NCBI GenBank assembly: GCA_964457065.1
Contig: CAYWDQ010000001.1
Location: 1-64,000 of the forward strand
DNA from: Bog-473 sp964457065
GTDB lineage: Bacteria; Actinomycetota; Acidimicrobiia; Acidimicrobiales; RAAP-2
Direction: 5' to 3'
Length of the DNA stretch: 64,000 nucleotides
The notes under the pieces are model-generated. The model was not told the DNA's origin. It worked only from the letters and a program-made list of their open reading frames with translations, and did not search any database. A program made the position numbers and the translations under genes. Positions 59,145-64,000 of this stretch are shown here, one piece after another. Position 1 is the first letter of the stretch; each line of letters opens with the position of its first letter.

Positions 59145-60089
59145 CTACGACGCGGTGTCCGGCGCCGCCACTGACGACGGGTTGCCGATCAACTTGGCGG
59201 AGAACTTGACGGCCTTCACCGCGCTGGTCGCGGCCGTCTGCAGGGTGGCCCCGATGACGATCAGGATCACGCCCAGCCAGAAGAGGTAGTGCCAGCCCAG
59301 CATCAGGATGCCGAAGCGGCCCAGAAGGTAGGGCGGGGAGCAGACGACCGCGCCGACCGCGCCGCCCACGGCGGTGGCGGCGAGCTTGTCCCGGGTGTTC
59401 TTGGACTTCTGAATCCCGACCATGCGGGCCGGTACGGCCAGGTAGCAGAGCATCATGATGCCGACGACGATGCTCTGGCTGATCGCGAAGGGCCAATGGC
59501 CCCAGCGGGTCGCGATCAGGGCCGAGAAGGAGAGGGCGAGGCCGATGGCACTGCCCCAGGCCAGGATGACCCGGAGGTGGCGGTTCGCCTGCCCGAAGGC
59601 AGGGCGGATCTGGGGCTTCCCCGGCTTGGAGATCGCGAAGGCAAAGACGCCGTTCAGATAGAAGCTCGCCGCCGTGATGGCAGTCACCGCCAGTACGGCC
59701 GGAATGAGGATCGGGCCGCGCAGGACGTGGAACTGCTTGCCGTGGAGGACGTGGATCTTGATGTCGAGCATTGCGGCCCAGATCCACATGGCGGGCACGA
59801 TCTGCACCAGGGTGAGGCGCCAGTTGGTGATGAGGAGCTTCAGACCCTGGAAGAGCATGAGGAAGGCGCCCACGATCATGGCCAGGGGGGCCAGCCAGCG
59901 ACGTGACCTGCTGAGCTGGAGCACGGCCTTCTCGACGGCGGCGTCGTCGCTGTGGTTGATGGCATCGACGAGGCGGCCGATCCCCGCCGCGACCCCCACG
60001 CGGCGCCCTTGCGCACTCCCGGGAGCGGGTTCAGGACCGGCCGGCGTGACGGTGCCGGCTGCGCTCGGGTCCTCGAAGTCCACCGTCAC
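59145..60089 (-). CDS. Hypothetical multi-spanning membrane protein
   Basis: About 314 residues with roughly seven hydrophobic helices. A segment NWRLTLVQIVPAMWIWAAMLDIKIHVLHGKQFHVLRGPILIPAVLAVTAIT-like pattern is notable near residue 85-140; the family is not recognised with certainty. FAFAISKPGKPQIRPAFGQANRH and a GRFGILMLGWHYLFWLGVILIVIG end segment are other features. GTG 60089 follows GAGGAACGACCA; the open frame to 60179 is Arg-rich. It is convergent with the CoA-disulfide reductase and divergent from the second DUF2252 gene. Confidence 0.65.
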   Translation of the reverse strand: MTVDFEDPSAAGTVTPAGPEPAPGSAQGRRVGVAAGIGRLVDAINHSDDAAVEKAVLQLSRSRRWLAPLAMIVGAFLMLFQGLKLLITNWRLTLVQIVPAMWIWAAMLDIKIHVLHGKQFHVLRGPILIPAVLAVTAITAASFYLNGVFAFAISKPGKPQIRPAFGQANRHLRVILAWGSAIGLALSFSALIATRWGHWPFAISQSIVVGIMMLCYLAVPARMVGIQKSKNTRDKLAATAVGGAVGAVVCSPPYLLGRFGILMLGWHYLFWLGVILIVIGATLQTAATSAVKAVKFSAKLIGNPSSVAAPDTAS

Positions 60090-60220
60090 TGGTCGTTCCT
60101 CACCCTCGCCGGCCTTGGGGCTCGATCCTCCGCCGTCCCCCTCAATCCGTCTGGTCCGGCCGCGCCTAGCCTCGCACACGGCAGAACGGCGCCGTGCCGC
60201 GTCCGGGGAGGTGGCCGACG

Positions 60221-61684
60221 ATGGAAATTGGCGAGAAGGTCCGACTGGCGGACAGCCCGGTGCCTAGCGCCCTCCCACATTTGAGCGAGGAAGCGAGCAA
60301 GGCAGTGGGAAAGGCGGCCCGGGGCCAGACACCCCGGGAGAGCCAATCGGTGTTCGAGCCGGCCCGCGACCGACCCGACCCGATCACGCTGCTCGAGGAG
60401 CAGGCCGCGACGCGGGTTCCCGAGCTCGTCCCCATCCGCTACGGCCGCATGCTGGTCTCGCCCTTCACCTTCTTCCGGGGGGCCGCTCTGGTCATGGCGT
60501 CCGACCTCTCGACGACGCCGCGCTCCGGTCTCACGACCCAGCTCTGCGGCGATGCCCACCTGTCCAACTTCGGGGTCTTCGGCTCTCCGGAACGCCAGCT
60601 GGTCTTCGACTGCAACGACTTCGACGAGACGCACCCGGGCCCCTGGGAGTGGGATCTCAAGCGGCTCGCGGCGAGCGTGGTCGTCGCCTCCCGCAACCTC
60701 GGCTTTCCCAGCAGCGTGCGCACCGAGGCGGTGGTCGGCCTGGGCCGCGTCTACCGGGAGGCCATGCGGCGGATGGCGGCCATGACCAATCTCGAGGTCT
60801 GGTACAACCGGGTTGAGATCGAGAGCATGGTGGAGCTGTTCGAACAGCACGCCGCGTCCACGGGCTCCAAGACCCAGGCGCGCATTGCGGCCACCGCGAC
60901 CAAGCTGACCACGAAGGCCCACACGAAGGACTCCATCAAAGCGCTCGACAAGCTGACCGCGGTGGTGGACGGGCGGCGGAGGATCATCAACGACCCGCCC
61001 CTCATCGTGCCCGTCGAGGACCTCTTCCCGCAGGTGCAGAGCGACGCGATGGTGGAGCTCTTCCACGAGGTGATCCTGCGCTACCGGCAGAGCCTGCCCA
61101 CGGACAGGCGGCACCTGCTCGAGAAGTACCAATTCAGCCAGCTGGCCCGCAAGGTGGTCGGCGTGGGCAGTGTGGGCACCCGGGCCTGGATAGCGCTCCT
61201 GCACGGCCCTCGTCACGACGACGTCCTGTTCCTGCAGGCCAAGGAGGCGGAGGCGTCGGTCCTGGAGCGCTTCACGAAGAAGAGCGCCTACGCCAACCAC
61301 GGGGCCCGGGTCGTGGCCGGGCAGCGGCTCATGCAGGCGAGCAGCGACATCATGCTGGGCTGGCAGCGCACCGACGGCATCGACGGGGTGACCCGGGACT
61401 ATTACATCCGTCAGCTGCAGGACTGGAAGGGGTCGGTCGACACGGAGAACGTCATTCCCGCCGGGATGAAGATCTACGGCGAGCTGTGCGCCCACACGCT
61501 CGCCCGCGCCCACGCCCGCTCCGGGGACCGGATCGCCATGGCGTCCTACCTCGGCAACGGCACCACCTTCGAGAAGGCGCTGGCCCGTTTCGCGGAGTCC
61601 TATGCCGACCAGAACGAGCGCGACTACAAGGCGTTCGTCGCAGCCTGCAGGAGGGGCCGGCTCCACGCCGAAGAAGGGGTCTGA
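60221..61684 (+). CDS. DUF2252 family protein (second copy)
   Basis: A 487-residue DUF2252 protein. PIRYGRMLVSPFTFFRGAA near 72-90, CGDAHLSNFG near 110, FDCNDFDETHPGPWEWD near 130-146, VVGVGSVGTRAWI near 311, and a SYADQNERDYKAF end match the copy at 2624-4081, with many substitutions, so the duplication is not recent. As there, the GDxHLxN and NDFD motifs hint at a kinase-like phosphotransferase fold without proof. ATG 60221 has a GGGGAGGTGG site; the in-frame start at 60194 is less likely. Confidence 0.9.
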   Translation: MEIGEKVRLADSPVPSALPHLSEEASKAVGKAARGQTPRESQSVFEPARDRPDPITLLEEQAATRVPELVPIRYGRMLVSPFTFFRGAALVMASDLSTTPRSGLTTQLCGDAHLSNFGVFGSPERQLVFDCNDFDETHPGPWEWDLKRLAASVVVASRNLGFPSSVRTEAVVGLGRVYREAMRRMAAMTNLEVWYNRVEIESMVELFEQHAASTGSKTQARIAATATKLTTKAHTKDSIKALDKLTAVVDGRRRIINDPPLIVPVEDLFPQVQSDAMVELFHEVILRYRQSLPTDRRHLLEKYQFSQLARKVVGVGSVGTRAWIALLHGPRHDDVLFLQAKEAEASVLERFTKKSAYANHGARVVAGQRLMQASSDIMLGWQRTDGIDGVTRDYYIRQLQDWKGSVDTENVIPAGMKIYGELCAHTLARAHARSGDRIAMASYLGNGTTFEKALARFAESYADQNERDYKAFVAACRRGRLHAEEGV

Positions 61685-61848
61685 CGTGCGGTTGTCAGGG
61701 ATCGGTCGTCGACACGCTCGATTGCCGCCTGAAAACGGCAACCCACTCGTGCTTTTGACTCGAAACGGCCGTGATGACATCCTGAACGGGCAATCCGACA
61801 CCTGGCCGCGGGCCGGGGGGGCTCAACTCGACGACGCAAGGGGCACCG

Positions 61849-62259
61849 ATGCTTTTCGCCACGTACCAATACCCGATTCTCGACTTCTTCCTGACGATGC
61901 TGTACTTCTTCCTGTTCGTCATCTGGATCTGGCTGCTGATCATGGTGTTCGTCGACATCTTCCGCAGCCATGACATGGGTGGCGTGGCCAAGGCACTGTG
62001 GGTCATCTTCATCATCATCCTCCCGTTCCTCGGTGTCTTCGTGTACCTGATCGCACGGGGCGGCAAGATGCACGAGCGGGCGGCGAAGCAGGCAGCGGAG
62101 CAGCAGAAGGCGTTCGACGCCTACGTCAAGCAGGCGGCCGGCACCAGTGGGGACACTGCGGCCGACCAGCTCTCCAAGCTGGCGGACCTCAAGAGCCAGG
62201 GCGTGATCACCGACGCCGAGTTCGAGGCGCAGAAGTCGAAGATCCTCGCGGCCAGCTGA
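61849..62259 (+). CDS. Two-helix membrane protein with SHOCT domain (copy 2)
   Basis: A 136-residue protein almost identical to that at 50737-51138 from the first helix to the SHOCT domain (DQLSKLADLKSQGVITDAEFEAQKSKIL). The DNA is also nearly identical over most of the gene, which implies a recent duplication or gene conversion. ATG 61849 follows GCAAGGGGC. It begins a plus-strand cluster with a DUF6325 gene and a second SHOCT gene. Confidence 0.88.
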   Translation: MLFATYQYPILDFFLTMLYFFLFVIWIWLLIMVFVDIFRSHDMGGVAKALWVIFIIILPFLGVFVYLIARGGKMHERAAKQAAEQQKAFDAYVKQAAGTSGDTAADQLSKLADLKSQGVITDAEFEAQKSKILAAS

Positions 62260-62324
62260 GCCGAGCCAGACCTTACGATCGGCCTACAACACCGACCTAG
62301 AGCACAGACGACAGAGGAGACACG

Positions 62325-62753
62325 ATGACGCTCGGCCCAGTCAGCTACACGGTGATCGCCTTCCCCGGCAACAAATTCAACGGGAACATCATCCCGGAGA
62401 TCGAGAAGCTGGTCACCGGCGAGGTGGTACGCATCCTCGACCTGGTCTTCGTCGGCAAGGACGAGCAGGGTGACACCATCAGCCTCGAGTTCGACCAGAT
62501 GGACGAGTTGGCGGCCTTCGGCGACATCGACGGAGAGGTCGGAGGCCTGGTGAACACCGAGGACCTCGACCACGTGGCCGCCAACCTGCCGGCGGGCAAC
62601 TCCGCCCTGGTCATCCTGTGGGAGGACCTGTGGGCCAGGCCCCTCGCCGAGGCGCTGCGTGGATCGGGTGGGGTGCTCGTCGACAGCGCGCGCATCCCGG
62701 CCGACCTCATCGAGACCGCGATGGACGAGCTGGCGCAGGCCCTGGCGAGCTGA
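62325..62753 (+). CDS. DUF6325 family protein
   Basis: A 142-residue protein. The N-terminus GPVSYTVIAFPGNKFNGNIIPEIEKLV and VRILDLVFVGKDEQGD near 35-50 are typical of DUF6325, a family common in actinobacteria next to SHOCT-domain proteins. A DUF1269-like fold is likely. Function unknown; soluble and acidic. ATG 62325 follows GAGGAGACACG. It lies 65 bp after SHOCT copy 2 and 34 bp before another SHOCT gene. Confidence 0.85.
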   Translation: MTLGPVSYTVIAFPGNKFNGNIIPEIEKLVTGEVVRILDLVFVGKDEQGDTISLEFDQMDELAAFGDIDGEVGGLVNTEDLDHVAANLPAGNSALVILWEDLWARPLAEALRGSGGVLVDSARIPADLIETAMDELAQALAS

Positions 62754-62787
62754 GAACCGAGAGACCGAACCGAGGAGGAGGACAACC

Positions 62788-63087
62788 ATGCCGATGATGC
62801 GACGCCGCCCGGTGCTGCGGACGGTCGGGAGGACGGCTGTGATCGCCGGGACCGCGACTGTCGTGGCCGGTGGTGTGAACCGACACCAGCAACAGAAGTA
62901 CGCCCAGCAGGAAGGCGCGGCCCAGCAGGCGGCGCCGGCACCGGAGGCGGCGCCGGTCGCCGCCGCTCCGGACTCCGACGAGCTGATCAACAAGCTCAAG
63001 GAGCTGGCCAAGCTGAAGGACCAGGGAATCCTGACCGAGCAGGAGTTCAACGACCAGAAGGCCAAGATTCTCGCCGAAATGTCCTGA
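62788..63087 (+). CDS. SHOCT-domain protein with N-terminal hydrophobic segment
   Basis: A 99-residue protein. A short basic N-terminus (MMRRRPVLRTVGRTAV), a weak hydrophobic stretch, a QQ/Ala/Pro-rich linker and a SHOCT domain (ELINKLKELAKLKDQGILTEQEFNDQKAKIL) follow in order. ATG 62788 has GAGGAGGAGG just upstream. Part of the SHOCT-DUF6325-SHOCT cluster; probably a membrane-associated or oligomerising factor. Confidence 0.88.
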   Translation: MPMMRRRPVLRTVGRTAVIAGTATVVAGGVNRHQQQKYAQQEGAAQQAAPAPEAAPVAAAPDSDELINKLKELAKLKDQGILTEQEFNDQKAKILAEMS

Positions 63088-63094
63088 CCCGGGG

Positions 63095-63115
63095 GGCCCT
63101 CCGCCGTGGGCCTTT
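63095..63115 (+). terminator. Hairpin with short T-run after the SHOCT cluster
   Basis: GGCCC (63095-63099) and GGGCC (63108-63112) form a stem with an 8-nt loop, followed by TTT (63113-63115), between the SHOCT gene and the convergent oxidoreductase gene. Confidence 0.45.
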
Positions 63116-63127
63116 CGACCCGATGTC

Positions 63128-64000
63128 TTACCCTTGGACGCCAGAGGCCACCGAGATCAGCACGTCCTCGTCGGGCCGCAGCCGTCCCCACCAGTCCGAC
63201 GGGATGCGATGCGACCGGTTCGGGATCATGTGGCGCAGCCGGTAGGAGGCGAGACGCCGACCACCCTGGGTCACGACCACGCGCGGATGGTCCAGAAAGA
63301 CACGGGACCTGATCAGGACGGGCTCGGTGTCGTGGTGGACGGGATGCGCCCTGTTCGGCACCACCCAGCGCAACGGGTTCGCCACCAGCACCCCCACTGT
63401 CGCGCTCGGCGTCGTCTCGTCCCCGCCTTGGCGCAGCCACGCCGCAGCAGCCCGGCCGACGAACATCGCCCGCCGTGCGGCCACGTCTGCGGTCTCGGCC
63501 GGGTGCACGACATTGCCGGCTGCGAAGATCCCGGCTGCAGTGGTCACGCCGCCGGCCCCACAGGCGGGACCGTGGGTGCCAGCATCGATGGAGAGACCGG
63601 CCAGGCGGGCCAGTTCGTTGTCCGGGACGAAGTCTCCGGTGAAGACGACGGTGTCGACGGCCACCGAACGTTGGTCGCCGCCCGGGCCCCGTACCAGCAC
63701 CCTGTCCACTCTGTCGCGCCCGTACACGCCGGCCACTGAGGTCTCGGCCCAGACCGGTACCCGGAGGCCGATCCGGACCAGGACGTCGAACAGGCGGTAG
63801 GACTGGGGGCGCGGAAGGTCTGTCACCAGGGCCACTGCGTGGACCCCGGCCTCCCTGAGGGTCATCACAGCCGAGTAGGAGACGTGTTCGGCGCCGACGA
63901 TGAGGGCCCGCCGGCCCACGGGGAGGTGGTGGTGGTGCACCCACTGCTGGAGTTGGCCGGTGGTGAATATCCCGGAGGGACGCGTCCCGGGAACAAGGCG
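63128..64000 (-). CDS. FAD/NAD(P)-dependent oxidoreductase (N-terminal part missing)
   Basis: The frame continues through the right edge; about 290 C-terminal residues are visible. RPSGIFTTGQLQQWVHHHHLPVGRRALIVGAEHVSYSAVMTL includes the second nucleotide-binding GAEHVS element (a variant of GxGxxG). FTGDFVPDNELARLAGL and a GIFAAGNVVHPAETADVAA motif (AGD-like, with Asn) follow. This layout fits the HcnB/opine-oxidase or sarcosine-oxidase-alpha type flavoproteins. A natural GTG near 63940 is not a start, since the frame is open beyond it. Substrate unknown. Confidence 0.85.
   Translation of the reverse strand, partial: RLVPGTRPSGIFTTGQLQQWVHHHHLPVGRRALIVGAEHVSYSAVMTLREAGVHAVALVTDLPRPQSYRLFDVLVRIGLRVPVWAETSVAGVYGRDRVDRVLVRGPGGDQRSVAVDTVVFTGDFVPDNELARLAGLSIDAGTHGPACGAGGVTTAAGIFAAGNVVHPAETADVAARRAMFVGRAAAAWLRQGGDETTPSATVGVLVANPLRWVVPNRAHPVHHDTEPVLIRSRVFLDHPRVVVTQGGRRLASYRLRHMIPNRSHRIPSDWWGRLRPDEDVLISVASGVQG

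Noticed and set aside
57010..59787. 925-codon minus-strand frame across DUF302, CsoR-like and CoA-disulfide reductase genes
   Set aside because: It lies opposite three genes with clear domains and a visible operator. Its translation has no recognisable domain.
60086..61801. 571-codon minus-strand frame opposite the second DUF2252 gene
   Set aside because: The plus-strand DUF2252 protein has all family motifs. The antisense frame is His/Arg/Gly-rich without domains.
62121..63944. 607-codon minus-strand frame over the SHOCT/DUF6325 genes and oxidoreductase
   Set aside because: It is in a different phase from the FAD oxidoreductase and antisense to the SHOCT genes; it matches no family.

Overview
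This 64 kb window is GC-rich and densely coding. Its gene families point to an actinobacterium (Actinomycetota): a mycofactocin-type SDR, many LLM flavin monooxygenases, cytochrome P450s, a polyphosphate-glucokinase-like ROK protein, encapsulin, DUF5995, DUF2252 and SHOCT proteins, and an ECF41-type sigma factor. An acidimicrobial or related lineage is plausible, but that is inference. There is no rRNA and no CRISPR array.

Positions 1-2110: a ROK sugar kinase (5' end outside the window), a P450 and a tRNA-Arg(ACG). The last 21 bases of the tRNA plus 6 following bases recur exactly at 26259-26285. A truncated tyrosine-recombinase gene lies just inside the first copy. The 24 kb between the copies is therefore read as a decayed integrative island. 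The left part of the island carries stress and transport genes: DUF2252, membrane proteins, a SulP transporter, a DHA2 exporter, a P-type ATPase, PPK2, a diacylglycerol-kinase-like protein and a metallophosphoesterase. Two DosR-like dyads (GGGAC-N4-GTCCC type) lie upstream of transcription units here. The right part is a catabolic-looking module: SDR, aldehyde dehydrogenase, two TetR regulators, a solute-binding protein, a frameshifted alpha/beta hydrolase, an epoxide-hydrolase-like protein and a P450. An IS3-type relic separates the two parts.

Positions 26.3-45.1 kb: a VOC protein and ECF41-type sigma factor behind a near-consensus ECF41 promoter; a frameshifted DUF1059 gene; a minus-strand run of four LLM flavin monooxygenases plus a DUF1214 protein; an unknown membrane/secreted protein pair; carbonic anhydrase; an orphan ATP-grasp enzyme; two regulated DHA2 exporters (one beside MarR, one beside TetR); and an ECF sigma/anti-sigma pair next to a secreted beta-propeller protein.

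Positions 45.1-64 kb: a ferritin-like cargo and encapsulin operon, a PAS-GGDEF-EAL protein, a proton antiporter, two nearly identical membrane SHOCT proteins, a UPF0104 flippase-like protein, a GH29 fucosidase, a GAP-family protein, arylamine N-acetyltransferase, and a likely persulfide-response unit (DUF302, a CsoR/CstR-type repressor with a visible operator, and a CoA-disulfide reductase-rhodanese fusion). A second DUF2252 protein, a SHOCT/DUF6325 cluster and the C-terminal part of an FAD oxidoreductase close the window.

Several genes carry single-base frameshifts or an in-frame stop (22.6 kb, 28.04 kb, 7.5 kb). These may be true decay or assembly errors; reads would decide.
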